34,343 nucleotides of DNA from Chloroflexota bacterium (lineage in GTDB: Bacteria; Chloroflexota; Dormibacteria; CF-121): contig VBEN01000024.1 in NCBI GenBank assembly GCA_005881175.1, positions 1 to 34,343 of the forward strand, given 5' to 3'. The translations under genes and the position numbers were made by a program. Below are positions 8,937 through 17,070 of the stretch, piece after piece. How positions within the stretch are numbered: the stretch's first letter is position 1; every line of letters starts with the position of its first letter. A model generated the notes under the pieces. That model saw only the letters and a program-made list of their open reading frames with translations. It was not told where the DNA came from and did not search any database.

Positions 8937-10496
8937 CTATACGCGAGAGCGATCACGCCGGATCACCGAGAGCACGACGCCGACTTCCTCACTCCGCAAG
9001 CCAAGCTGGATCGCCACGTAGGTCGCCGCCGCGAGCGCGACCGCGGCCAGCGTCGCAATCAGCGGCCGCAGCCCACCCTGCAACGATCCGCCCGTGATTC
9101 CGTAAGCGACACCGGTCGTCACCAGGGCCATGGGCACGACCCCGATCAGCGCGCGCCGCACGGTGCGAAGGATGGCGCGTCCCTCCAATCCGCCGAGGCG
9201 CCCGCGCAGGGCACGCATGAGCAGAATCGCGTTGAGGGTGGCAGCGATAGAGGTGCCCAGCGCCAATCCGCCCTGGGCCAGCAGCTGGACCAGGATGACA
9301 TTGGTCCCCAGGTTGACTGCAATCACCACCAGCGAGATGCGGAGCGGCGTGATGACGTCCTGCAGCGCATAGAAGACCCGGACCAGCAGGGCCGTCGCCG
9401 CCTGGCCCGCCAGGCCCAGACTGAAGAACGTAAGGGCGTAGGCAGTCTGCCTGACCGACTCTTGGCTGAACTGGCCGCGCTCGAAGAGGGCGGCGGTGAT
9501 CGGCACGCCCAGGATCGCCAGTCCGACGGAGGCGGGGACGAGCACGAAGATATTGAGCCGCAACGCGAGCGCGGTGCGATGCCGAATAGAGTCGATCGCG
9601 CGGACGGCCGCATCTCGCGCCAGGAAAGGAAAGAGGACGAAGGCCAGCGCCTGCGAGAAGGTGCCCAGCGGCAGTTGCGCGATCGTGTCGGCGTAGCGCA
9701 GCGCTGCCACTCGACCATGGGGCAGCGATGTGCCCAGAATTGTGTCAACGAAGACGTTGACCTGGGCCGCCGCCAGCCCCAGCGCGATCGGGAACATCAG
9801 GCGGCCGACTTTGCGGACGCCCGGATCGGACACGCCCAGCGCCATGGTCGGGCGCCAACCGGTGCGCCAGAGTGACGGCAGCTGCACGCCGACGTGCAGG
9901 ATCGCCCCGCAAACCACCCCCACGGCCAGTGCGGTCACGCCATATCGTGGCGCGAACACGGCGGCCGCCACGATGATCGCGCCGTTGTAGAAGAGCGGCG
10001 CCAGCGCCTGAGCGAAGAACCGCTGATACGCCGTAAGGATCCCAATGACCATGCCGCCGGCGCCCAGGAAGATTGGTTGCAGCAGCAGGATCCGGGTGAG
10101 CGCGACGATCAGCTCATGGTCTTTGCCGCTGTAGCCAAACGCGATCAACGAGACGTACCAGGGCGCCACGACAAACAGCACGGCGGCGCCGACGGTCAGG
10201 ATCAGGAAGGACGCGTTGAGCACCCGACCGGCAATCTGCCGGGCTCGTTCCGGCTCATTCTTCGCGAGGTGCTCGGACAGCACTGGAATGAAAGCGGAGC
10301 TGATGGCGCCCGCGAGCAACAGATTGAACAGCAGGTCCGGGACGCCGAATGCCACCCGATAGTCATCGAGGTTGTGGTTGGTGCCAAACGTGTTGGCGAT
10401 CACCAGCTCGCGGACCGCGCCCAGGACGCGACTCAGCCCGTATGCGACCAGGATGAGCGTGGCGGCAGACGCGATGCGCCGCCGCTCGCTAGACAT
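8937..10496 (-). CDS. murJ: Lipid II flippase MurJ (MviN family)
   Basis: 519 aa, about 14 TM. 'LSRVLGAVRELVIANTFGTNHNLDDYRVAFGVPDLLFNLLLAGAISSAFIPVLSEHL', 'ALRYADTIAQLPLGTFSQALAFVLFPFLAR'. Confidence 0.93.
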   Translation of the reverse strand: MSSERRRIASAATLILVAYGLSRVLGAVRELVIANTFGTNHNLDDYRVAFGVPDLLFNLLLAGAISSAFIPVLSEHLAKNEPERARQIAGRVLNASFLILTVGAAVLFVVAPWYVSLIAFGYSGKDHELIVALTRILLLQPIFLGAGGMVIGILTAYQRFFAQALAPLFYNGAIIVAAAVFAPRYGVTALAVGVVCGAILHVGVQLPSLWRTGWRPTMALGVSDPGVRKVGRLMFPIALGLAAAQVNVFVDTILGTSLPHGRVAALRYADTIAQLPLGTFSQALAFVLFPFLARDAAVRAIDSIRHRTALALRLNIFVLVPASVGLAILGVPITAALFERGQFSQESVRQTAYALTFFSLGLAGQAATALLVRVFYALQDVITPLRISLVVIAVNLGTNVILVQLLAQGGLALGTSIAATLNAILLMRALRGRLGGLEGRAILRTVRRALIGVVPMALVTTGVAYGITGGSLQGGLRPLIATLAAVALAAATYVAIQLGLRSEEVGVVLSVIRRDRSRV

Positions 10497-10509
10497 CGGT
10501 GGTCATTAT

Positions 10510-10550
10510 CCCCCCCACCCCGGCCCTCCCTCACAAGGGGCGAGGGAGAG
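10510..10550 (-). repeat. GC-rich hairpin-forming intergenic repeat, copy 2 (inverted relative to copy 1)
   Basis: Reverse complement CTCTCCCTCGCCCCTTGTGAGGGAGGGCCGGGGTGGGGGGG shares CCCCTTGTG(G/A)GGGAGGG(T/C)CGGGGTGGGGG with copy 1. Confidence 0.8.
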
Positions 10551-10569
10551 ACCGTCTTGAGGTCTCGGA

Positions 10570-10575
10570 TATAAT
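10570..10575 (+). promoter_or_regulatory. -10 element (TATAAT) for rpsT
   Basis: Exact TATAAT consensus ending 10 nt before the rpsT ATG, with no Shine-Dalgarno between. No clear -35. Confidence 0.55.
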
Positions 10576-10585
10576 CACCGCTCGC

Positions 10586-10948
10586 ATGGCGAATACCCAG
10601 TCGGCAAAAAAGCGCGTGCGCGCCTCGCTGCGGAAGCGCGATCGGAATCGCTCCACCCGCTCGGCGGTGAAGACGCTGGTCTCGCGTGCCAGGCGCCCGG
10701 CGCTGCCGGATGCGGCCAGCCTGACGAGCGAAGAGGTGCGCCGTGCCATCAGCGCGCTCGACAAGGCCGCAGAAAAGGGCGTCCTGCATGCGAATAATGC
10801 CTCCCGTCGCAAGGCGCGCCTGATGAGTGCGCTCGCCAAGCTGGCCCCGGCTGCCGAGCCGCAGCAAAAGGCCCCTCCCAAAAGTAGAACCAAAGCATCA
10901 CCGGCCCTGGCAAAGCCGGCGACGAAGACCGGAAAGACCCGCTCCTAG
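10586..10948 (+). CDS. rpsT: 30S ribosomal protein S20 with Lys/Ala/Pro-rich C-terminal tail
   Basis: 'MANTQSAKKRVRASLRKRDRNRSTRSAVKTLV...ALDKAAEKGVLHANNASRRKARLMSALAKL' is diagnostic of S20. Start trimmed to the internal ATG. Confidence 0.95.
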   Translation: MANTQSAKKRVRASLRKRDRNRSTRSAVKTLVSRARRPALPDAASLTSEEVRRAISALDKAAEKGVLHANNASRRKARLMSALAKLAPAAEPQQKAPPKSRTKASPALAKPATKTGKTRS

Positions 10949-12474
10949 GTCAAGTCGCCGTTGATATAGCTCTGGGCGCGGGCCCAGGCGAGCTCGGCGA
11001 CGCGGCGCCCGGCGGCCCTCGCCTCGAGGTCAGCCTGCTCGAAATGGATCCCCCCGTAGCGCCGGGAGAGCCCGGCCTGGTTCGCGGCATCACTGAAGGT
11101 GTGCCAGCGCAGCGTCAGAGCGCTCGCCGGGACGGCCCCGGGTTCGACCTTCGAGCTCCCGGCTGAAAACGTAACCGATGCGCCGAAGCGATCGCTGCGG
11201 GTGAAACGTCTCAGGATTTCCGCCCCGGCCGCGCTGAAAGTACTATGCCCCGAGCTGTACTCCGCAAAGGGCGGCGTCGGGAAGGTGGACGCTTGATACG
11301 GCAACCACTCGGAACCGTCCAGCAGCCGGGTACCTCGATACGGCCCACCCCAGGCACGGACCTGCTGTCCCTTAAAGGCGTAGCGGATGGCCGTGATTGG
11401 CCGGACCGAATCGAAGGCCCGCTTGTTATCCCAGCAGCAGATGCTGGCATCAAAGATCGCGTTCGTGAGGCCGAAGAAGAGCTTGACGTCGGCCTCCACC
11501 CCGTGCCGGTGGGCACCGTGATGGTCACGCCGCGAGACAAACTGAGCGAAGAGGTTCCAGTGTCCGGGCGGTAGTTCGGAATGAGGCCCGTCTGCCCAGT
11601 ATTCGGCGATCATCTTCTGCTCGTCGGTAAGAGCAGCGCTGAGGCCGAGCAGGGCACCAGCCTGTGACTCAAAGGCGCGCGATCCGAGCCTGGCCGGCCC
11701 GCTCGGGGATCGCAACTGGGCGACGCTGCTTAGCCCGAATGGCGTGACGTGCTGCCATTGGGCGCCCACGAAGGCCTGCGTCACAACCGCTCCGCTCGCG
11801 TCAACGTAGCGCAGCGGCTGCCACCGATTCGGGTCGTGGACCGCCGCTCCGTCGAAGTGGCTGCCCGGTCGTAGATCCATGGGATCGTTGACCGGCGCGT
11901 AGCGCGTGTAATCGGAGTAGGCGACACCGGGATTTCCACCGGGCTCATCGCCCAACTGGTTCGCGCCGTCGCGGTGCCGGTACTCGAGGACCGCCTGGGC
12001 GGCCAGATTGCCGACTCCGGCGGCAGTGCTGAGGTCGGTCGTCGTGTTGGCCGGGTCGTACCCCAGCCGCCTCATCAGCGGGTCGAAGACACTCACGCGG
12101 TCGCCGGGAAAGAGATCGACGGCCGCGCGGTAGGCGGCGAAGCTGACGGCCGTGTTGATGTTGGCAAGGGTGCGTTCCCAATGCGGTCGCCGGAGAGCTC
12201 CGCCGAATCGCGTCCCGATGGCGCGATCGTCGTACGCAGCCCAGGCATCAAAGACGCTCGTATGAACGATGGCCAGCGCGCGGGCAACCATCGGCGGGCC
12301 AAGCTTCGAATCCCGGGCGCCCTGAAGTGCCGCGTCGTTCCAGAGCAGAACGACGCTATCGCCGGAGGCGAATACGTCAAGCGGGACAGCGCCGAGCGCT
12401 GGGGCGGCCGCCGCCAGCACTCCCCACTTGAGCGCAGTTCGGCGCGTAATCCGCAGAGATTCGCGCTTGCTCAT
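10945..12474 (-). CDS. Exported vanadium-dependent haloperoxidase-like protein (PAP2/V-HPO superfamily)
   Basis: Tat-like N-terminus 'RITRRTALKWGVLAAAAPALGA'. Vanadate-pocket signature K-x6-RP ('KRAFDSVRP'), SGH ('YSSGHSTFSAAGAE'), SR-x5-H ('SRRYGGIH'). Confidence 0.88.
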   Translation of the reverse strand: MSKRESLRITRRTALKWGVLAAAAPALGAVPLDVFASGDSVVLLWNDAALQGARDSKLGPPMVARALAIVHTSVFDAWAAYDDRAIGTRFGGALRRPHWERTLANINTAVSFAAYRAAVDLFPGDRVSVFDPLMRRLGYDPANTTTDLSTAAGVGNLAAQAVLEYRHRDGANQLGDEPGGNPGVAYSDYTRYAPVNDPMDLRPGSHFDGAAVHDPNRWQPLRYVDASGAVVTQAFVGAQWQHVTPFGLSSVAQLRSPSGPARLGSRAFESQAGALLGLSAALTDEQKMIAEYWADGPHSELPPGHWNLFAQFVSRRDHHGAHRHGVEADVKLFFGLTNAIFDASICCWDNKRAFDSVRPITAIRYAFKGQQVRAWGGPYRGTRLLDGSEWLPYQASTFPTPPFAEYSSGHSTFSAAGAEILRRFTRSDRFGASVTFSAGSSKVEPGAVPASALTLRWHTFSDAANQAGLSRRYGGIHFEQADLEARAAGRRVAELAWARAQSYINGDLT

Positions 12475-12546
12475 GATCCCCTTCCTCGGTGATGTGACAG
12501 GTGAGCGCTGGCGCTGACAGCGCTCCCCGTGCCGGACGACAACAAC

Positions 12547-13095
12547 TTAATGGATCGTAACCTGACCCTCCAGCAGGATCTCCTGGAACGCTAGTCCCGA
12601 GATGACCAGCGTCGCCGTGGTGCCAGGGCCCCCTGCCTTCACAGTGAATGTGAAGGGCTCGTTTGTCCCCGCTCCTAGACCCGTGACGGTTGCCGTCCCG
12701 TGCAGGACCGCGGTTCCGTCTTTCACCGTTACCGACGTGACCTTGCCCGTCACGTACATCGCGTTCACCTCAAAGTCCCCGCTCTCCGGACTAAAGCTTG
12801 TCGCCACCGGGGGCATGAGTGCCAGGCACTCGAAGGCGCCACCCTGCGCATTGGCGTGGAAGGCCAGAACGGTGGTCACCGGTACAAGTCCGGGTCCGCC
12901 GCCCTCGATGATGGTCTTTCCGCCACCCGCTACTTGGTGGCCTCCATCTTTCGCGGCTCCAGCGCTTACGGGCAGCGCCGCGGACGCCAAAAGACCGAGC
13001 GCCAGCAGGATTCCTGCCCATCCGCCCACGCGACGTAACCATCGAGTCATCCCGCGCCGCGACTGCCTGTTCGAAAATCCGTCTTCTGCGACCAT
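12547..13095 (-). CDS. Secreted protein of unknown function
   Basis: 182 aa, signal-peptide-like 'GWAGILLALGLLASAALPVSAGA' then a beta-rich body. GGGGAGGAG just upstream of ATG 13095; alternative Met start at 13050. Confidence 0.6.
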   Translation of the reverse strand: MVAEDGFSNRQSRRGMTRWLRRVGGWAGILLALGLLASAALPVSAGAAKDGGHQVAGGGKTIIEGGGPGLVPVTTVLAFHANAQGGAFECLALMPPVATSFSPESGDFEVNAMYVTGKVTSVTVKDGTAVLHGTATVTGLGAGTNEPFTFTVKAGGPGTTATLVISGLAFQEILLEGQVTIH

Positions 13096-13128
13096 CCCGT
13101 GCTCCTCCCCTTTAGCCGATCTACATTC

Positions 13129-13156
13129 AAGGGAGACGGCTGCGGCCGTCTCCCTT
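13129..13156 (-). terminator. Strong hairpin, probable terminator or processing site after the 13182-13802 gene
   Basis: Perfect 12-bp stem AAGGGAGACGGC/GCCGTCTCCCTT with a 4-nt loop, about 25 nt past the minus-strand stop at 13182. T-tract is weak. Confidence 0.6.
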
Positions 13157-13181
13157 TCATGCCGTGATTGCCACCGTCTAA

Positions 13182-13802
13182 CTAATCGTCGCGCTTACCA
13201 AGAAAGTGGAAGACCGTGGGACCACCAAGCCAGTGCGAGAAGTCGACGTACTCTCTGGTTGCGGTAATACCTTCGAACATGCAGTCGGGAGCACCCGGCA
13301 GGTGGCAGTCAACTGTCAGCACACCGCTCCTGCCATCGTCGTACTTGATCCTGAGCAAAACCAGACCGGCTGTTGCTGTCGCCTTTGTTCCTCCGGGAAT
13401 GCAATCCTCGAAGGGAGGGAACTGCCCGCCTGGCGCCGGGGTCCAGCTCAGCAGTTCGGTAACGCGGTAGTGGCCCGAGCCGGGGAGGCAGCGCGCATCA
13501 GCGGACGATACCGTCCAGGTTCCCCCGCCGGTGACGCCGCGAACGCATCGATTGCGGACGTTCGGAAAGGTCCCGGAGCCGGTCATCATGATGGTCGTTG
13601 CACCTTCGGCTTGCGCGGACGAGGTGCCACCGGGGCTGACGCAGCCGTCGACGATTTGGATCAGGTCCCATCGAACCCGTCCGCGGCCCTCCCCCTCATC
13701 TCCGTCGGCGAAGGCTGTGACCGGTGTCCCCAGGGCACCGGCGACACCCGCCGCCCCTACGCCTTTGAGGATCTGTCGCCGCGTGATGCGCAGGTCTTCC
13801 AT
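13182..13802 (-). CDS. Tat-exported protein of unknown function, Cys-containing
   Basis: 'MEDLRITRRQILKGVGAAGVAGALGTPVTAFA' twin-arginine-like signal. AAGGAGG Shine-Dalgarno upstream of the ATG at 13802. Body has several Cys residues. Confidence 0.7.
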   Translation of the reverse strand: MEDLRITRRQILKGVGAAGVAGALGTPVTAFADGDEGEGRGRVRWDLIQIVDGCVSPGGTSSAQAEGATTIMMTGSGTFPNVRNRCVRGVTGGGTWTVSSADARCLPGSGHYRVTELLSWTPAPGGQFPPFEDCIPGGTKATATAGLVLLRIKYDDGRSGVLTVDCHLPGAPDCMFEGITATREYVDFSHWLGGPTVFHFLGKRDD

Positions 13803-13869
13803 GGCACTCCCTCCTTGAGAGAACAAGCGACCCTGCTCCCGAGGCCCGGTCCCCTTGCCGGGCAGGATC

Positions 13870-13899
13870 ACGCTAAGCGAAATTGGTGCCCTTGGTCAA
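13870..13899 (-). promoter_or_regulatory. Putative promoter for the 13802 gene (TTGACC-18-TAGCGT)
   Basis: Minus strand: TTGACC AAGGGCACCAATTTCGCT TAGCGT. A direct repeat TTTCGCTT(G/A) overlaps both boxes. Confidence 0.45.
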
Positions 13900-13991
13900 G
13901 CGAAACTTTCACCTTTCTTTACGGGCAAGCTGCGCTGCGTCAGATGAGCTTGAGCGAGGCGGCCAAAGGTTGCCGCCGACGCCGTAAGGGC

Positions 13992-14978
13992 CTAGCCTGC
14001 GGTGCTCAGCACCTGCTCGAGAATGAAGCCCTCAACGGCAAGCCGGGCATCGAGCTCACCCAACTTGATCTGCTCTTCGAGCTTGAGCAGCTGGTGGAAC
14101 CCGCGGTCCAGCTCGGCGGCGCTGTAGTCGGCCGCCTGGCGGAACGCTTTTTCCAGGACGAAGGGATGCTCCGAAAGTCTCGCCTGCAGGTCGGCTACTG
14201 TCCCACCACGATCCCGAATCGCGCGCGCCTGCAGCAGGCGGCGCCAGTGGCTGACCAGCGTGTAAAGCAGCCAGGTTGGTTCACGTCCCGCATCGAGCAA
14301 TGACTGCAGCACCCCGGCCACCTCGCCCGGGCGCGAGCTCCCCAGGGCATCGGTCAGGGCGAAGATCTCATCTTCGCGCGTGTCGCTGACCAGTGCACGC
14401 ACCGCGTCCTCGTCGATACGGGTCGATGGCAGCGCATAAATGGCGAGCTTGACGATCTCCTGGTCCAGCAGGCGCAGGTCGGGCGCTGCGCGCTCGAGCA
14501 GGAGCCGTACCGCGGTCGGCGTGATCGTCAGCCCGCGTTCTTCCGCGAGCTTGCGCACCCAGCCGGCGCGATCCGACCGGCGGGGCGGCTCGTAGCGCAG
14601 GATCCGGGCGCGCTTATCGCGTTCCATCGCCGCCACGGTTTTGTAGATCGGATTACCCGGCGCAATCGCCGCGTGGATGACAAGGATGAGCTGGGTCGTG
14701 TCCGGAATGCCCTCCAGATACGCGGCTGCGCGCTCCGCCCCGGCCCCCTTATCCCGTTTACCTGCCAGCAACCCCCAATCCCGGAGCACCAGGACACGGA
14801 CGGCGTCGATGAAGGGCAGGGTGCCGGCCTTCTCCGCGAAGGCATCAGCGCTCAGGCCGTCAGCCTGCAGATCTTCGTAGTTGAACTCCAGCGTGAGGCC
14901 CGAGCGGACGGGCTGCAGCAGGTCGCGAGCCGCCCGGTCAACCAGGTAGCTCTCGCCCCCGTGGACGAGCGTGATCAC
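13992..14978 (-). CDS. holA: DNA polymerase III subunit delta
   Basis: 'VITLVHGGESYLVDRAARDLLQ', 'LILVIHAAIAPGNPIYKTVAAM', 'LLLERAAPDLRLLDQEIVKLAIYA', 'EDEIFALTDALG', 'QARLSEHPFVLEKAFRQAADYS'. GTG 14978 is the likely start. Confidence 0.88.
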   Translation of the reverse strand: MITLVHGGESYLVDRAARDLLQPVRSGLTLEFNYEDLQADGLSADAFAEKAGTLPFIDAVRVLVLRDWGLLAGKRDKGAGAERAAAYLEGIPDTTQLILVIHAAIAPGNPIYKTVAAMERDKRARILRYEPPRRSDRAGWVRKLAEERGLTITPTAVRLLLERAAPDLRLLDQEIVKLAIYALPSTRIDEDAVRALVSDTREDEIFALTDALGSSRPGEVAGVLQSLLDAGREPTWLLYTLVSHWRRLLQARAIRDRGGTVADLQARLSEHPFVLEKAFRQAADYSAAELDRGFHQLLKLEEQIKLGELDARLAVEGFILEQVLSTAG

Positions 14979-14991
14979 GAGGCCATGCGGT

Positions 14992-15357
14992 CTACTTCGC
15001 CTGGCTGCTCGCGCCCGCCGTTGGCGCAAAAACCCGGTCGATCTTCGCCGCCATGTAGAAATCGCTCTCGGTCAGGCCGTCGATTTTGTGCGTCCAGAGG
15101 TAGGCGCGCACCTCGCCCCAGCGGACATAGAGGTCCGGATGGTGACCTTCGGCCTCGGCGACCGGCGTGATCCGGTTTACGAAATCGACGGCGGCCACCC
15201 AATCCTTCACCTTGAACGACTTGATCAGCTTCTTATCGTTTTCGACCTGCCAGTCCTCGAGTTGCGCGAGCAGCGGCGCGATCTGCTCGTGGGTCAACGG
15301 GGGCGTCCCCCCTCGGCAGGGAACGCATTTGTTATCGGCGAGATTCGACGATGCCAC
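14992..15357 (-). CDS. Pterin-4a-carbinolamine dehydratase family protein
   Basis: 'CVPCRGGTPPLTHEQI', 'FVNRITPVAEAEGHHPDLYVRWGEVRAYLWTHKIDGLTESDFYMAAKID'. GTG 15357 has AAGGAG upstream; ATG 15372 is an alternative. Confidence 0.9.
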   Translation of the reverse strand: MASSNLADNKCVPCRGGTPPLTHEQIAPLLAQLEDWQVENDKKLIKSFKVKDWVAAVDFVNRITPVAEAEGHHPDLYVRWGEVRAYLWTHKIDGLTESDFYMAAKIDRVFAPTAGASSQAK

Positions 15358-15796
15358 GGCGGGCTCCTTCATCCATCGCTCTGACTTTATCGATTACCGG
15401 CAACTCCGCCGGGTCCGGCTTTCCCTCGAGCCAGGCGTCGCAGATTTCGCGAGCCACCGCCTCGGGCGTTGAGCGGAGACTCATGACCACGATGTTGGCA
15501 TCGTTCCACCTGCGGGCGCCACGCGCGGTTTCAGCATCATGGCAGAGCGCGGCCCGGATGCCCGGCACCTTGTTTGCCGCAATGGTCGTGCCGGTTCCCG
15601 TCCAGCAGAAGAGAACGCCCTGGTCGGCCGCTCCCGACGCGACCCGCTCACCGACAGCTCTGGCCGCGTCGGCCCAATCCATCGGCTGGCCGGTCAGCGC
15701 CCCGAGCGGCTCCACCTCGATACCCTTGCTCTGCAGGTACTCGGTGACCACATCGGTGACCCGGGTCTTCTCATCACTGCCGATCGCCATGCGCAC
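15332..15796 (-). CDS. RpiB/LacA/LacB family sugar-phosphate isomerase-like protein (divergent)
   Basis: 'GVLFCWTGTGTTIAANKVPGIRAALCHDAETARGARRWNDANIVVMSLR' matches the RpiB family. The N-terminal motif reads GSDEKT instead of GSDHxG. Confidence 0.85.
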   Translation of the reverse strand: MRMAIGSDEKTRVTDVVTEYLQSKGIEVEPLGALTGQPMDWADAARAVGERVASGAADQGVLFCWTGTGTTIAANKVPGIRAALCHDAETARGARRWNDANIVVMSLRSTPEAVAREICDAWLEGKPDPAELPVIDKVRAMDEGARRGIVESRR

Positions 15797-16041
15797 GGGT
15801 CAATTCTAGGAGCGCTTCAGCGGCGACTCCGACGGCGGCTAGGCCGCGGTCTGGCCCCGAGGCGGTTGCCGCGCCACGAGATAGGCCACGAGGGCGAGGT
15901 ATTCCTGGGAATCAGCCGAGTCCAACCAGCGAATGTCGGAAGTGCTGCGACGGAATAGTGCAAAGACCTCGGCGACCGTCAGCTTGGCGCCAGTGTAGCC
16001 CGGGTGGCACCGGCAAGCGCAGACGATTCCGCAAAAATTGG

Positions 16042-17031
16042 CTAGCCGCCGATCTGGCTCATGGTCTTCGCCGGACGGACGAAGTCCGCCTGGCCGATCT
16101 TGTGCCCCTCTTCCTTCTGCCAGACGGCCGCGACGACGAAGTCGCGGATCTCCGCGTCCGACGCCCCGCCGCGAAGCAGGGCCTTGACGTCGTGCTCCTG
16201 GATCGAGAACAAGCAGGTGCGCAGATGGCCCTCGGCCGTCAGGCGAATGCGATTGCAGACCCGGCAGAAGGCGTCGCTGACGGAGGGAATCACGCCGATC
16301 CCGCCCGGAGCACCGTCTCGAAACCGGAATCGGGTCGCGGGTGCGGGCCGCTGATCTTTGATGGGCTCCAGGGCGAACTCGCGGTCGATCGCCTCGATGA
16401 TCTCGCGACTTGCCACCACGCTGTCCATCGACCAGATGCCGTCGGCGTCGAGTGGCATGAACTCGATGAAGCGGACCTCGTAGCCCTCGCTCCGCGCCAG
16501 CCGCGCGAAGTCCAGGATTTCGTCGTCGTTGCGCCCGCGCATGACGACCATGTTGAGCTTGATGGGGCTGAACCCGGCCGCGCGCGCTGCGCCCAAACCG
16601 CGCAGGACCCGGTCGAGCGCGTCGCGCCGAGCCAGGTCCTTGAAGCGATCCGAGTGCAGCGTATCGAGACTCACGTTGAGCCGCTTGAGCCCGGCGGCGC
16701 GGAGGGCCGCCGCCTTTTCTTCCAGCAGGATCCCATTGGTCGTCATGGCGATATCGAGTGCGCCGTCGATCCCGGCAATCATCGCGGTGAGTTGTTCGAT
16801 TCCTTTGCGCACGAGCGGCTCGCCACCGGTAAGCCGAATGGTGCGGACGCCACACTGATCGACCAGGATCCTGGTCACCCGGACGATCTCCTCGAAGCTG
16901 AGCACGTCGTCGCGCGCCAGCCAGGGCAGGCCGGCGGCCGGCATGCAATAGACGCATCGGAAATTGCACCGGTCGGTGACTGAGATCCGCAGGTCATCGG
17001 CGATCCGGCCGAAGGTATCGCGGAGATGCAC
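16042..17031 (-). CDS. moaA: GTP 3',8-cyclase MoaA (radical SAM)
   Basis: 'LRISVTDRCNFRCVYCMP', 'IRLTGGEPLVRKG', 'CRVCNRIRLTAEGHLRTCLF', C-terminal GG. GTG at 17031 is the likely start. Confidence 0.93.
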   Translation of the reverse strand: MHLRDTFGRIADDLRISVTDRCNFRCVYCMPAAGLPWLARDDVLSFEEIVRVTRILVDQCGVRTIRLTGGEPLVRKGIEQLTAMIAGIDGALDIAMTTNGILLEEKAAALRAAGLKRLNVSLDTLHSDRFKDLARRDALDRVLRGLGAARAAGFSPIKLNMVVMRGRNDDEILDFARLARSEGYEVRFIEFMPLDADGIWSMDSVVASREIIEAIDREFALEPIKDQRPAPATRFRFRDGAPGGIGVIPSVSDAFCRVCNRIRLTAEGHLRTCLFSIQEHDVKALLRGGASDAEIRDFVVAAVWQKEEGHKIGQADFVRPAKTMSQIGG

Positions 17032-17057
17032 GACAGGCTGGGAGCTGGGCACGAATT

Positions 17058-17063
17058 TAGTAT
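17058..17063 (+). promoter_or_regulatory. -10-like element (TAGTAT) placed for leaderless transcription of the ligase
   Basis: TAGTAT followed by 7 nt, then GTG at 17071. No Shine-Dalgarno. Confidence 0.4.
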
Positions 17064-17070
17064 ATGGGGC

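Noticed and set aside
8316-9875. 519-aa plus-strand ORF across ispE and murJ
   Set aside because: Antisense artefact spanning two well-supported genes; composition is R/Q/D/H-rich with no motif.
8899-10550. Murine-style interpretation of the two GC-rich repeats as a composite transposon around murJ
   Set aside because: No transposase, no target-site duplication seen, and murJ is a core gene in a normal neighbourhood; a palindromic intergenic repeat family is more likely.
12503-12525. Hairpin GAGCGCT-GGCGCTGAC-AGCGCTC upstream of the haloperoxidase gene
   Set aside because: Short 7-bp stem in a GC-rich intergenic region, no T-tract; could be chance, so not listed as a feature.
15839-16969. 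376-aa minus-strand ORF overlapping moaA in another frame
   Set aside because: Most of it is an R/G-rich shadow of moaA. Only the C-terminal ~55 residues outside moaA look protein-like, reported separately with low interest.
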